Of a DNA stretch of 35,144 nt, positions 7,602-16,293 are shown in pieces. The stretch spans positions 1 to 35,144 of the forward strand of contig JAEYEN010000002.1 in the NCBI GenBank assembly GCA_023403375.1. Direction: 5' to 3'. The translations under genes were made by a program, and so were the position numbers. Below the pieces are notes generated by a model. The model was not told the DNA's origin, did no database searches, and saw only the letters and a program-made list of their open reading frames with translations. Source of the stretch: Bacillota bacterium (lineage in GTDB: Bacteria > Bacillota > Clostridia > Christensenellales > Borkfalkiaceae). Position 1 is the first letter of the stretch; each line of letters starts with the position of its first letter.

Positions 7602-8162
7602 TTAGCCCGCATTATACGGATAGTATTCGTCGGGATAAATTTCGTTAAATTCTTCGACTGTTGTCGGTTCGTTTCCTGCCCCGAAAGTTGCTGTCAAATC
7701 AATTACTTGCGGCATATAAACAGCATCATCATAAGTCTGATTAGTGTAATAAAACATTAAAATCCTTGCTTCTTCGGAAACATAAAATTCTCCAATTGCA
7801 GAAGTACTTGTTAAAATATATGTTCCATGTGCGTAGCCGTGATTAGTATCAACTTGTATGTTAGAGTAACTTGTTGACGATGCTGTCCCACTCGGTTTTG
7901 TCGGATTGCCCCTAACTAAATATTTATGCCCTATAATAGTCTGAAATGTTGCTAATGTCCTACTTCTTGCGTTACCGCTGGTTGTAACTTCTTTACTAGT
8001 TTCCACGGTAAATTTTCCTTTAAAATCATATGTTATTATTGCGTTTGCATAGCCTGTGTCATCCCAAACACCGTTTGAGTATTGGTCTAAAAACACTAAA
8101 TTACTATTTAATTGTATAGGTTGTTGTTTAAGCCCCATAATCGCTCTTCTTCTATTATTCAT
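7602..8162 (-). CDS. Tail fibre protein with carbohydrate-binding-like domain
   Basis: 186 residues. It opens with MNNRRRAIMG, a start seen in prophage fibre proteins, and ends with the phage-type signature VIDLTATFGAGNEPTTVEEF followed by YPYNAG. The middle is beta-rich, like the jelly-roll modules that bind cell-surface sugars. AAGGAG precedes the ATG. It lies directly downstream of the large BppU-type fibre, so host recognition is the likely role. Confidence 0.75.
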   Translation of the reverse strand: MNNRRRAIMGLKQQPIQLNSNLVFLDQYSNGVWDDTGYANAIITYDFKGKFTVETSKEVTTSGNARSRTLATFQTIIGHKYLVRGNPTKPSGTASSTSYSNIQVDTNHGYAHGTYILTSTSAIGEFYVSEEARILMFYYTNQTYDDAVYMPQVIDLTATFGAGNEPTTVEEFNEIYPDEYYPYNAG

Positions 8163-8174
8163 AGATTGCGCTCC

Positions 8175-10211
8175 TTAACTTGCTGTATAAGGCGTTTCGG
8201 CGGATAAAACTACCCATTTGCCTATGCTCGCTTTATATTCGGCGTTTAATTCGACAAATTTATTTGCTCCGACCGTTGAGAAGTTATATATCGCATTTGT
8301 TGTATCTCTTGTAACGGTCGTAGCGATACTTCCACTCACAAATTCGATTACAATTTGGTCGCCGTCTTTGAGTATGTAATTGTTTCCGTCTTGCGGTTTA
8401 AATATGAGTTCCAATTCTGTAAGCGTTTTTCTCACATATCGAGTCTTTTTTATAAGTGTCAAAGTTGCAGAGGTAGAATTTATGTCAGTGTCTATCGTAT
8501 CATCAACATATCCTTTTGTAGCGACATGATAACTTTCTTCTGGTGTATTAGAAAACAAAACTTGAGAACCTTTGCTTGTTTTTTGATATACAGGTATTCC
8601 ATTAGGCCATATTGTTCCGTCTATACCTAGTAGATACGTTTTCTGTTCCGTACCTTTAAATGCATATACTTTTGCCCATGGCACCCCTTCGCTTTCCGTC
8701 TGTTTATCAATCTTTTTGTTAATTTCATTGTTTAATTTAGATATCTCTGTATCAACATATATTTTTCTAACAACTGAACCATTAGTATACCCTTGCATCT
8801 GCACTTCAGCGTGCCCGTCGTAATATACTACAAATGCATTTTCCCTAGCCTCATCGTTATATCCTTTACCGATTATGAATATAGCATCCTTAACGTCTTT
8901 ATTCCATAACCCAAAAGCGTGCTTTGGTTTCCAACTGTTTGGTTCGTCTACGTTTACACGTAAATTATGTCCGATTGCGGTAGCAAGCCCTACTCCGACT
9001 TTATTGCTGTTTCCACCTGCAATAAAAACACTGCCTTGCCCGCCGGCTAGGGCTTCATTGTCTTGCCCGCCGGCAATAAAAGAATTGTGAGCGTCTAACT
9101 TATTCCGTGAACCAAAATTTCCGCCGAACGCTCCGATTCCAGTATTAAAATCTTTTCCTTTTTTTGTCCTTATAGAACCTTGTCCCGCAATTAAATTAAC
9201 GTCGACAATCTCTCCCGAATCCGATAAATTCTCTACATTCAGATTATCAATTTTATCTTTTGCATATACCGATGCAGCATTTACTTCATTGATTGCTTCT
9301 ACCACTTCTTTGCTTGAAGTATTTAAATACTCATCAGCCTTTTTTTGATACTCAACTAGGTCAATTGACCCGTCTAACCTGACTTCCCCACCGATAAGTA
9401 AAACTCTTCCTGCATATTTACTGTTTGACGTTATTAAAATTGTTCCGTCCGTTCCCTTAAATACATTGTCGGCAAGAACACTGTTACCATTAGTTCCAGC
9501 ATTATCTATCATCTCTGTTCCAGCTTGTTCTAACTGTACGATAAATTTATCATTTTTTAAGGTTGTATCTTTCGGTGTAAGGGCTAAAATATAAGTACCA
9601 TCTACTTCCACCCACGATTTTTCCGTAAACGTTATAACCCTTAACCAGTCTGTAACTAATGTCGAAGTAGCATCTCTCGACAAATCTATTTCTATAGGTA
9701 CAGTTGTCGTATCGTTATAATAAAGTGTTAATTTCCCACTATTTTCATCATAAGTAACGTTAACTATAAATCGCGCGGGCAATCTCGTTTCTATTACTGC
9801 AAGCGCGGCTAAAATTTCGTCGTAAATATCCGTTTCCGGAACGGCTGGTAAGTTTGGAACAACACCTTGACTTATCGGTATGGACACTGCCTGCAAAGCC
9901 ACTGTTTCGTTGCCTGTATTTACAAAAAACTGCGCAGTTACCGTACCCGAATAAGCCGTTACGTTATTTGTAATAGAAGTTATCCACATCGAAAAATCTT
10001 TATCAGTATCAATTTTTCCGTTAGGCGTTAAATAAACGGCATTTGTTTCGGGATAATGTTCCCCGTTTGGTAAAGTAAACCTTACGCTTACTTGCGCTGA
10101 CGGGAGAAACGGCGCTACAAGATAAATCGTATTTGCCTTATTGCTCCCTTGATATACGTTCTCTGGCGAACTTTTAAGTAAATCGCCGTTTCCGTTAAAA
10201 TAAAAAATCAT
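8175..10211 (-). CDS. Large receptor-binding fibre: BppU-type N-terminus plus YadA-like beta-roll
   Basis: 678 residues. Residues 1-140 have the N-terminal pattern of BppU-type baseplate upper proteins (strands such as VSVRFTLPNG and VTAQFFVNTG), which attach fibres to the baseplate. Residues 150-350 hold beta-rich and helical linker segments. Residues 356-420 carry short glycine-rich repeats (NSFIAGGQDN, SVFIAGGNSN, LATAIGHNLRV) like the trimeric beta-roll heads of YadA-type adhesins. Around 445-470, IIGKGYNDEARENAFVVYYD resembles the capping segment after such rolls. The C-terminal 200 residues are beta-rich. A trimeric receptor-binding fibre is likely. Confidence 0.85.
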   Translation of the reverse strand: MIFYFNGNGDLLKSSPENVYQGSNKANTIYLVAPFLPSAQVSVRFTLPNGEHYPETNAVYLTPNGKIDTDKDFSMWITSITNNVTAYSGTVTAQFFVNTGNETVALQAVSIPISQGVVPNLPAVPETDIYDEILAALAVIETRLPARFIVNVTYDENSGKLTLYYNDTTTVPIEIDLSRDATSTLVTDWLRVITFTEKSWVEVDGTYILALTPKDTTLKNDKFIVQLEQAGTEMIDNAGTNGNSVLADNVFKGTDGTILITSNSKYAGRVLLIGGEVRLDGSIDLVEYQKKADEYLNTSSKEVVEAINEVNAASVYAKDKIDNLNVENLSDSGEIVDVNLIAGQGSIRTKKGKDFNTGIGAFGGNFGSRNKLDAHNSFIAGGQDNEALAGGQGSVFIAGGNSNKVGVGLATAIGHNLRVNVDEPNSWKPKHAFGLWNKDVKDAIFIIGKGYNDEARENAFVVYYDGHAEVQMQGYTNGSVVRKIYVDTEISKLNNEINKKIDKQTESEGVPWAKVYAFKGTEQKTYLLGIDGTIWPNGIPVYQKTSKGSQVLFSNTPEESYHVATKGYVDDTIDTDINSTSATLTLIKKTRYVRKTLTELELIFKPQDGNNYILKDGDQIVIEFVSGSIATTVTRDTTNAIYNFSTVGANKFVELNAEYKASIGKWVVLSAETPYTAS

Positions 10212-10215
10212 AGTT

Positions 10216-10527
10216 TTAATTCTCCGTTATTTTTATGCCTGTTAATTCTACATATTCATTGAGAAGCAACTTTGAGTGATTGAGTTCGTCTGAAATTTTT
10301 TCTCTTGTCGCACTATCGACTACGTTTAAGTAATTTAGTATCATTTCTTGATTAGGCGAGCCGTCTTTTAGTAAAATCTCCTTACATTCCTGTATGATTT
10401 TAAGTTGCTCGTTGTACCCAACGATAGCCGTCGCTTCCGCTTGATTGTTCTGTTGAATTTTCGTACTTATTTTATTAAGCACGTATTTTTCAACGTCGGT
10501 AAAGTATTCTGTTATGTTTTCTGCCAT
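10216..10527 (-). CDS. Small helical phage protein in the tail region
   Basis: 103 residues, almost entirely helical and acidic, starting MAENITEYFTDVEKYVLNKI. It lies between the large tail protein and the BppU-type fibre with a TAGGAG ribosome-binding site. It may be a baseplate linker or an assembly chaperone. No family was recognised. Confidence 0.7.
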   Translation of the reverse strand: MAENITEYFTDVEKYVLNKISTKIQQNNQAEATAIVGYNEQLKIIQECKEILLKDGSPNQEMILNYLNVVDSATREKISDELNHSKLLLNEYVELTGIKITEN

Positions 10528-10530
10528 AGT

Positions 10531-13176
10531 CTAATCTCCTATATTTCTTTTTATCGTAAGATAAAGTTTTTGTCCGCTGGGATATTCTTCGTTTCCGCCA
10601 ATAATCAATTCGCTTCCGTTATCAAGGGTCTGATACTCTTCGTTTCCGTCTTCATCTTCTACTTTTTGTGTTTTCTCGCTTTTATCAGAAACTATCGCCC
10701 ACGACATAAACTGTTTGTCCGATTCTGGCAATACAATTGCTACATAATCAGAACTTTCTTCTATTGTGTAATCTCCGATATACGTTGCTTTTGACAAATC
10801 AACCTTACTTTGTATAGTGTTAAGCCGCTCGAAAAACCCGTATACCTTAAAACTGTTTTTAGGCGTAGTATTGGCGATTCCGCAATTTTTGAACAACGCC
10901 GAACCGATTATAATTTTATCGTCGTCGGTTACCGCGCATAATTCATACCCGAACTGCGGCGCTTCTCTACTGTCTTTTCGATATTTCCATTTTGATATTT
11001 GTACAAAAGGTGCTCCTTGAATTGTATCGGACGCGGTCTGTGGCAAAGTATTCATTATGTCTTTCTTACTCTCATTGACTACTTTTATTCCCGACAAAAA
11101 CTGTAATTCTACATAATAAGCACGCCCGTAATAATCGTTATAAGGAACGTACGTACCCCAATACCCCGTTACGTTATCATTGTTTTTTTTATCGCCGTCT
11201 ACTTTAACTATTTTCTGCCCGGCAGAATAGTTATCGTATGTATTGGCAAAGAAAACAAGAGAGTTACCTAACGGCGTTACAACAACGGGCAAGTGAAAAT
11301 CAAGATTTTGTATTCTTTCTCCGCTTTTATCGTAAGTTTTAAGCAACATATCGCTGACAGGGCTATTATAAGTATATTTTAGAATATCTGCTACGCCCAA
11401 CGGGTTAAAACAGACTTTATCGTCGTGTTTCTTATCTGTTTTACTTATTTTAAGATATTCGATATATAGCGACTGCCTATCCTGTATCTGTTTTTCGGAA
11501 ACTTCCCACATACGTTTTATTGAGTTTACACCGATATATTGCGACAATCTGTTAAAGTCTTTCGACAAACCTACCGTACATTTTATAAGAGTTGGCAAAA
11601 TCTCAACGCTTACGGTAGAAATATAATAATTTTCGTCGTATAAAGTACCGATTTTAGGTATATCGCTTAAAAACGGTAAATGAAACGTATAAACTTTTTC
11701 TACATTACCGAGCCTTGCTATCGTACCTTTAAGGTTTTCTCCATAATACCTTGTTTCGATAAAATTAGCCGACTGGTTATACGCTATCGTCCTTTGTATA
11801 CCTTTTACTATCGTTTGCTTGTTTGTATGTACTCTTGCCGTAGATATAGGCAGATATACAACAGAAAAGCCTATCTGCATTAAGTCCTGCCCTTTTAAGT
11901 CATTTAAATCCTTGCCCGTTACTGCTCTTAAAATATTTATTATCGCATAATTATGAAAGACTTCACTTACCGCGTGCTCTGCTTTAAAAAACAATCCGCG
12001 TATGTTTTTCTCGCCTTGCGTATAATACAACCCGTACGCTTTACTATACGGATACACTCCTTCATAAGATGAAAGTAAGCCGTCGTAGTCAGACTTCTCA
12101 AATATATACGGCGTTATATCCCAATCATCATCTTCCCCTTTTTCTATTCCGGGAATATAATCACAAACAACTTTTGTTTCGCTGCCTACTTTGTATAACG
12201 GAAAACTTGTCGGTATAAATGTATCGTTGTCTTCGCCAAGTCTTACCGTCGTTCTTTCCGCTCTCAGGCTTTTATACCCGCCGTAAAACGGCTCCACAAT
12301 TACTCCTTGCGCATAATCTAATTGACACACCAAGTTATCCGCCGAACTGTCAAGCCCCGTACACCAGTTGTTTATATCAACGTTAAAAGAAGCGGAAACA
12401 AGCCGTCTATCCCCTAAATGCGATTTATTCAATCCGCCATATTTGTCAAAATCTACTTCATAATATTTTTTTCCGTATTCGTCGGTTTTCTTCTCCGTAA
12501 TTCTCGGCTCTGCGTGAACGAATCCGCCCACTTGCTGCAACATTTCCCTTAACGTCATTTTTGTAAACCCAAATTCGGGAGAAATAATTTTGTCGTACTC
12601 TTCTGCAATAGAACCTTCTTCTAAGCCTTTAACTTTCCCGTTCTCGTCGTACTTAACGCCTTTTAATCTGAACTTCGGAAAATCGCCGTCCTTTAAGGGG
12701 ATAATTAAGTCGAACGTCCTGTTTATAACGTCCGTTATCGTCCACTTCTTTAAGGGATAATGGTTGTAAACAAGCGAAATCACATATGTAAGCCTAAGGA
12801 AAATTGTTGAAATATAAGTGCTACCATCTGCTTTTTCAGTAGTCGTGTAGTCAGTAAAAAAATAATTGATTGTGTACGTCCCGCTTTTTGCTTTAATCTT
12901 ATTGTTATCTATTATCTTCACTTCGTTTCCGCTACTATCAACTACACTCTCTAATTCTAATTCTCCGTCTTCAATAACACCGTTTATAGCCTTTCCAAAA
13001 TCCATATCTTCCGGTGCTCTTTCAGTGCGTATCTCTTGGGTGGGCAATGAAAAATATGTTCCTTTACTAACAAAATATCCCGTATTTATAACTTTACTTG
13101 TAAATGACCCGCTTTCATTGATATAATCAAGCGGCTGATTATAAGTAAATGTACATTCTGTTTTGCCAAATATCAT
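10531..13176 (-). CDS. Large tail/baseplate hub-like protein
   Basis: 881 residues, the largest gene in the window. The text KKWTITDVINRTFDLI near residue 145 and the hub-like middle (TKQTIVKGIQRTIAYNQSAN) resemble tail proteins of Clostridia prophages that form the baseplate hub. No peptidase catalytic motif was seen. It begins just past a terminator that closes an accessory cassette. The tail gene on the other side of that cassette (14162-14677) looks like the missing N-terminal part of the same protein type, so this may be the larger half of a split gene. Confidence 0.75.
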   Translation of the reverse strand: MIFGKTECTFTYNQPLDYINESGSFTSKVINTGYFVSKGTYFSLPTQEIRTERAPEDMDFGKAINGVIEDGELELESVVDSSGNEVKIIDNNKIKAKSGTYTINYFFTDYTTTEKADGSTYISTIFLRLTYVISLVYNHYPLKKWTITDVINRTFDLIIPLKDGDFPKFRLKGVKYDENGKVKGLEEGSIAEEYDKIISPEFGFTKMTLREMLQQVGGFVHAEPRITEKKTDEYGKKYYEVDFDKYGGLNKSHLGDRRLVSASFNVDINNWCTGLDSSADNLVCQLDYAQGVIVEPFYGGYKSLRAERTTVRLGEDNDTFIPTSFPLYKVGSETKVVCDYIPGIEKGEDDDWDITPYIFEKSDYDGLLSSYEGVYPYSKAYGLYYTQGEKNIRGLFFKAEHAVSEVFHNYAIINILRAVTGKDLNDLKGQDLMQIGFSVVYLPISTARVHTNKQTIVKGIQRTIAYNQSANFIETRYYGENLKGTIARLGNVEKVYTFHLPFLSDIPKIGTLYDENYYISTVSVEILPTLIKCTVGLSKDFNRLSQYIGVNSIKRMWEVSEKQIQDRQSLYIEYLKISKTDKKHDDKVCFNPLGVADILKYTYNSPVSDMLLKTYDKSGERIQNLDFHLPVVVTPLGNSLVFFANTYDNYSAGQKIVKVDGDKKNNDNVTGYWGTYVPYNDYYGRAYYVELQFLSGIKVVNESKKDIMNTLPQTASDTIQGAPFVQISKWKYRKDSREAPQFGYELCAVTDDDKIIIGSALFKNCGIANTTPKNSFKVYGFFERLNTIQSKVDLSKATYIGDYTIEESSDYVAIVLPESDKQFMSWAIVSDKSEKTQKVEDEDGNEEYQTLDNGSELIIGGNEEYPSGQKLYLTIKRNIGD

Positions 13177-13192
13177 TTTTCTCCTACAAAAA

Positions 13193-13221
13193 AAGACAGG
13201 TCGCTTTTTGCTTCCTGCCTT
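13193..13221 (-). terminator. Terminator closing the tail-region accessory cassette
   Basis: AAGACAGG and CCTGCCTT (plus strand) form an 8-bp stem extended by GC pairs, followed by seven T on the minus strand. One pair is G-U in the minus-strand RNA and A-C in the plus-strand RNA, so it works in one direction. It lies between the 73-residue ORF and the large tail gene. Confidence 0.85.
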
Positions 13222-13239
13222 TATGTTTTTTATTTATTT

Positions 13240-13461
13240 TTATTCTGGAAATCTTTCTTTCATCATAAGGGTGTATTCAAACACCGCACGTTTTGAACCT
13301 TTTGCATCTTCTATAAGCTTTAACCAATCTTCCTTCGTAAAATTTTCATTTCGTAGAAAAATTTGTTTGTCCGTCATTTTTTCCGCTTCTTCCCATTTTC
13401 CCAATTCTTCTAATTTATTTATTTTTTTTTCAAATTCTAAGTATTTATCAAAAGCATTCAT
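13240..13461 (-). CDS. Small helical ORF paired with a module protein; candidate immunity/partner
   Basis: 73 residues, charged and helical (MNAFDKYLEFEKKINKLEELG). It starts 2 bp past the stop of the module protein at 13464-14075 and is followed by a terminator. The two genes therefore form a self-contained unit between tail genes. Similar small ORFs follow every other module protein here. The position suggests an immunity or partner protein. No family was recognised. Confidence 0.7.
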   Translation of the reverse strand: MNAFDKYLEFEKKINKLEELGKWEEAEKMTDKQIFLRNENFTKEDWLKLIEDAKGSKRAVFEYTLMMKERFPE

Positions 13462-13463
13462 TT

Positions 13464-14075
13464 TTATTCTCCCTTCAATGGGTTGTACCTTTTATTTCTT
13501 TTATGATTTTTGCTTAATTTACGATTTTTATTGTCCCAAAAGCTATCTTGATTGTTTTCTTTCATGAGTTTAATAGCTTGTTCCTTCGTTTTTACTTTGA
13601 AACTAATTTCGGGCTCGCCGTCATATACTCCTACATATATTTTTGCGTCGTTTTCACTCGCAAAATTATTTGTCATCTCATCATACTCTTCTTCTGTATA
13701 TCTTCCATAATGACTTTTATAATGCCCTTCTTCATCGGGCTCATTTTGATGAAACGTTACCATATACCCGTCTTTTAATTCTACTAACTTCCCACTCTCA
13801 TAGTCGTACGTCCCTTCTTCCTTCCCTTCAAATGTTTTTATCTTTTTTATAACATCTTTTGCTTCGGTACGACGTTCTTTATTTCCCTTCTTCTCGGTAA
13901 CCTTCTTTACAAGTTCTTTCGCCTTACTCTCTTGACTATTATATGCACCGTCTGAGATATTTTCTTCGGTTACGCCTTTATTCTTTAATGCTTCCCATAC
14001 TTCTTTTGGCGACATGTCTTTTGTATTTATTCCATACTTCTTCGCCAACCCGTACGCTATTCTGTTGTCTGCCAT
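13464..14075 (-). CDS. Module protein A: shared N-terminal module plus a DGY-type C-terminal domain
   Basis: 203 residues from ATG at 14075; AAAAAGG upstream decides this start over a TTG further out. Residues 1-62 are the shared module (MADNRIAYGLAKKYGI..., SPKEVWEALKNKG, NSQESKAKELVKKVTEKK). Residues 85-190 form a different domain with DGYMVTFHQNEPDEEG, YTEEEYDEM, YDGEPEISF and NNQDSFWDN. This pattern recalls domains I know from polyvalent proteins of phages and conjugative elements, but its activity is unknown. A very basic tail (KNHKRNKRYNP) ends it. The cassette interrupts the tail genes and is bracketed by terminators. Confidence 0.8.
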   Translation of the reverse strand: MADNRIAYGLAKKYGINTKDMSPKEVWEALKNKGVTEENISDGAYNSQESKAKELVKKVTEKKGNKERRTEAKDVIKKIKTFEGKEEGTYDYESGKLVELKDGYMVTFHQNEPDEEGHYKSHYGRYTEEEYDEMTNNFASENDAKIYVGVYDGEPEISFKVKTKEQAIKLMKENNQDSFWDNKNRKLSKNHKRNKRYNPLKGE

Positions 14076-14090
14076 TATTTTACCTTTTTC
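13891..14090. repeat. Dispersed 200-bp repeat, copy in module gene A
   Basis: Counted by hand, this stretch differs from 27301-27500 at 6 of 200 positions (about 97% identity). It covers the shared N-terminal module plus the start-codon region and ends where the C-terminal domains diverge. Such near-identity 13 kb apart points to recent duplication, gene conversion or recombination. Confidence 0.95.
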
Positions 14091-14112
14091 TTTGCTTTCT
14101 GTCAATAAAAAA

Positions 14113-14134
14113 AGTTCGGTCAAATAACCAAACT
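14113..14134 (-). terminator. Leader hairpin ahead of module gene A
   Basis: An 8-bp stem (AGTTTGGT/ACCGAACT on the minus strand, with one U-G pair) is followed by seven T. The predicted start of the promoter just upstream falls about 4 bases before the stem, so the hairpin would stand at the 5' end of the transcript, about 40 nt ahead of the module gene. It could be an attenuator or a terminator of upstream transcription. Confidence 0.75.
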
Positions 14135-14144
14135 AATATTTCAT

Positions 14145-14173
14145 TTATTAAAACCGCATCGCTAAGAACCCAA
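14145..14173 (-). promoter_or_regulatory. Promoter-like sequence ahead of leader hairpin A
   Basis: TTGGGT at 14173-14168 and TAATAA at 14150-14145 with a 17-bp spacer on the minus strand, overlapping the end of the upstream tail gene. The same promoter-to-hairpin spacing recurs at 27.5 and 28.7 kb, which raises its credibility. By itself the match is moderate. Confidence 0.55.
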
Positions 14174-14677
14174 ATAATCATTCCCCAGAGCGTTAGTGAA
14201 AGTTATACTATCTCCGATAAAGCCTTCTAATATCTTCGTTAATTCTATCAAATACAATTGATGATTATACCTTCCGCTTCCGACAGGACTTTCAACCGAT
14301 TTATCGTTTGAAACTACGTACGTTACCGTCTTTGTTTCCGTTATTCGATTATTTTCTAATCGCATTGTCGTTTTTCCGTCCGTAGATACATAAGAACCGT
14401 CTTCGGCTTTATTAAAGGTCAAGTCCGAACGGTCTATAACAGCCTTTAACATTGTTTGATTAAACTTCGCTTCGGGCGAGTTTGTAATTACCGCCTTACA
14501 CATTGTAAGCGGCTTTATGTATTGAGTTTCTTTCCCGCACTGAATTAAATCTATACTACATTCGTCAAGTTGTTCATCCAACAAATTTGAGTATTTAAGT
14601 GGCATAACCGCATAAGGCGTAAAATCTTGCCATTGTTTTTTGTCATCGTCAAAGATATAAAAAGTAAAACTATTCAT
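14162..14677 (-). CDS. Tail protein, possibly the N-terminal part of a split tail/hub protein
   Basis: 171 residues from ATG at 14677 (MNSFTFYIFDDDKKQWQDF), overlapping the previous stop by 8 bp. The end (QLYLIELTKILEGFIGDSITFTN in pieces) resembles the N-terminal part of long tail proteins in Clostridia prophages, where this text is followed in the same chain by an 'IVDVINR'-type segment. Here that segment is in the 881-residue protein on the far side of the accessory cassette. The protein is probably distal-tail or hub in role. Confidence 0.7.
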   Translation of the reverse strand: MNSFTFYIFDDDKKQWQDFTPYAVMPLKYSNLLDEQLDECSIDLIQCGKETQYIKPLTMCKAVITNSPEAKFNQTMLKAVIDRSDLTFNKAEDGSYVSTDGKTTMRLENNRITETKTVTYVVSNDKSVESPVGSGRYNHQLYLIELTKILEGFIGDSITFTNALGNDYLGS

Positions 14678-15155
14678 AATTTGCTCTTGTCCCCCTTGCG
14701 CCCGCTCTGATATAGTTTGCCGTAATCGTTCTGTTTTCAAGCGCTTTCTGTGTGTTTAATCTTGTATAGTTCTGCGCAATATCTATTGCTTTATGTCCGA
14801 TAGAAACAACCGCGCCGATAATTGCACCCGGAACGTTCCCTACCGCAAAGCCTGTCGCTATGCTTGCGGCAATACCGAGCCCGCCACTTGCAATTTGCCA
14901 CCCGAATTGAACTTTTTGCATTTCTTCGGTTGCACCCGTTCTTAACTCTACCATGCTGTTTTCGTTGCCAACAATCTGATTTACCCATGGCATAACTTTA
15001 TGATAAGCAACAAGTCCCGCTGCTAATATATCTTTATTCCCTATTTCAGTATTTTGCGGTTTACTTTCCGTTTTTGGCGTACTTGAAGCGACCGCAGTTT
15101 TGCCGCTATCGGTTTGATTCTTAATTATAAACGTATACGTTCTGCTTTCAGCCAT
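14670..15155 (-). CDS. Small tail protein with glycine-zipper hydrophobic core; possible short tape measure
   Basis: 161 residues. The hydrophobic, glycine-rich middle (about 85-125: GWQIASGGLGIAASIATGFA, GNVPGAIIGAVVSIG) could insert in a membrane. The C-terminus is helical and basic (ENRTITANYIRAGARGTR). It lies where tape-measure proteins normally sit, between the tail-tube candidate and distal-tail genes, but is far shorter than the usual several hundred residues. It may be a very short tape measure or an ejected pore protein. Confidence 0.65.
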   Translation of the reverse strand: MAESRTYTFIIKNQTDSGKTAVASSTPKTESKPQNTEIGNKDILAAGLVAYHKVMPWVNQIVGNENSMVELRTGATEEMQKVQFGWQIASGGLGIAASIATGFAVGNVPGAIIGAVVSIGHKAIDIAQNYTRLNTQKALENRTITANYIRAGARGTRANYE

Positions 15156-16293
15156 TTTGCACCCTTTCTAACCCGATATTTTCTGCATTTTTTATCTCTT
15201 TAAGACTTGCCACGATATTCCCATAAATCAAGTCTAATTCCGCCGAATTTTCTGCCGTAAACGGTTTTTTCGTATTCTCGTCGTATAAAGTGTTGTCCCC
15301 GTCAAAAATCGCCGTAATGCTTGAATTTTTACCTGTGTAATGATAAACATAAAAACTTTGGGGAAAAGAAAATATGCCGTAGTCTTCGGAAGTCTCTGCA
15401 AACGTTATAGTTTGCCCGACGTTTAACACGCCCTGACCTATCCCGTCTACTTCGCCGAACACTACAAGATAAGTTTTTTGTGTCTTATTTCCATTAACGT
15501 CATTCCCCAACGTAAGCGTTAAAAAGTGCGCGACGTTTCTCTCCCCGTTTAAGAGATAATTCTTTATCGTATCGTTAAATAGTCCGATAAACGACGGACA
15601 TTCGAACGACGCGCCGAAAGTATGAGAAGTAGTAACGTTTTTAGTGTTTATACCGTTTTGTGCAGCAATAAAGGTTTCCTGCGTGGGAACCCGCCTTAAC
15701 GTAATGTTGCTGAACGGTATTCTTTCGCCGTCTAAAAATGCCGTCCACTGCCTTGAATTTTCCCCGCCTTGTATAACGTTGTAATAGGCGTAAATTATAA
15801 AAGAATAACTGTCGCCGACAATCGGGTTTTGCTGCCTTACGCCGGAACTTACAAACGAATATGCCGCGCTCACGTTATATATTATCGTTTTGTCTTCTTC
15901 GTCTTCTTGGTTAAAATATTCTGCCTTCGCGCAAAAACTATCCAACCACGAACGAATATTCCGTATATAATCATCGTTGCCGAGTTCGACTAAAATTTCG
16001 CCGCTTTCGGTCGGTTGATAAATGTTTTCGTCATTATCTTTACACTTAACAAGCAATTCAAGTCGGTTTGTCAGCGTTCCGACGATAAGCCCGTCGTTAG
16101 TGTTTGATATATCGGAAGAAGTAACGGTCATAAGCCCGTTTATAACATCGTGTACAATATTGCCTTTTCTTACCGAACGCTTAAACTTCCCCGTATCTGT
16201 AAATAACTTAAACGTTGCAGGGTTTATAACCCCGTCCATAGGTTTGTTTAATACTTTTTCTATTCTTTCTGTCAATGAGTTTAAACTAATCAT
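15148..16293 (-). CDS. Tail protein, tube candidate
   Basis: 381 residues, overlapping its neighbours on both sides. It follows the gp10-like completion protein, the usual place for tail-tube genes. The C-terminal half is beta-rich (HFLTLTLGNDVNGNKTQKTY, LVVFGEVDGIGQGVLNVG, QTITFAETSEDYG), compatible with a tube fold. The N-terminal half may be a second connector-like domain. The assignment rests on order and secondary-structure pattern. Confidence 0.6.
   Translation of the reverse strand: MISLNSLTERIEKVLNKPMDGVINPATFKLFTDTGKFKRSVRKGNIVHDVINGLMTVTSSDISNTNDGLIVGTLTNRLELLVKCKDNDENIYQPTESGEILVELGNDDYIRNIRSWLDSFCAKAEYFNQEDEEDKTIIYNVSAAYSFVSSGVRQQNPIVGDSYSFIIYAYYNVIQGGENSRQWTAFLDGERIPFSNITLRRVPTQETFIAAQNGINTKNVTTSHTFGASFECPSFIGLFNDTIKNYLLNGERNVAHFLTLTLGNDVNGNKTQKTYLVVFGEVDGIGQGVLNVGQTITFAETSEDYGIFSFPQSFYVYHYTGKNSSITAIFDGDNTLYDENTKKPFTAENSAELDLIYGNIVASLKEIKNAENIGLERVQNG

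Noticed and set aside
13943..14230. Plus-strand frame repeated at 27353-27538 and similar at 28451
   Set aside because: It recurs only because it is the antisense of the duplicated module. It has no ribosome-binding site.
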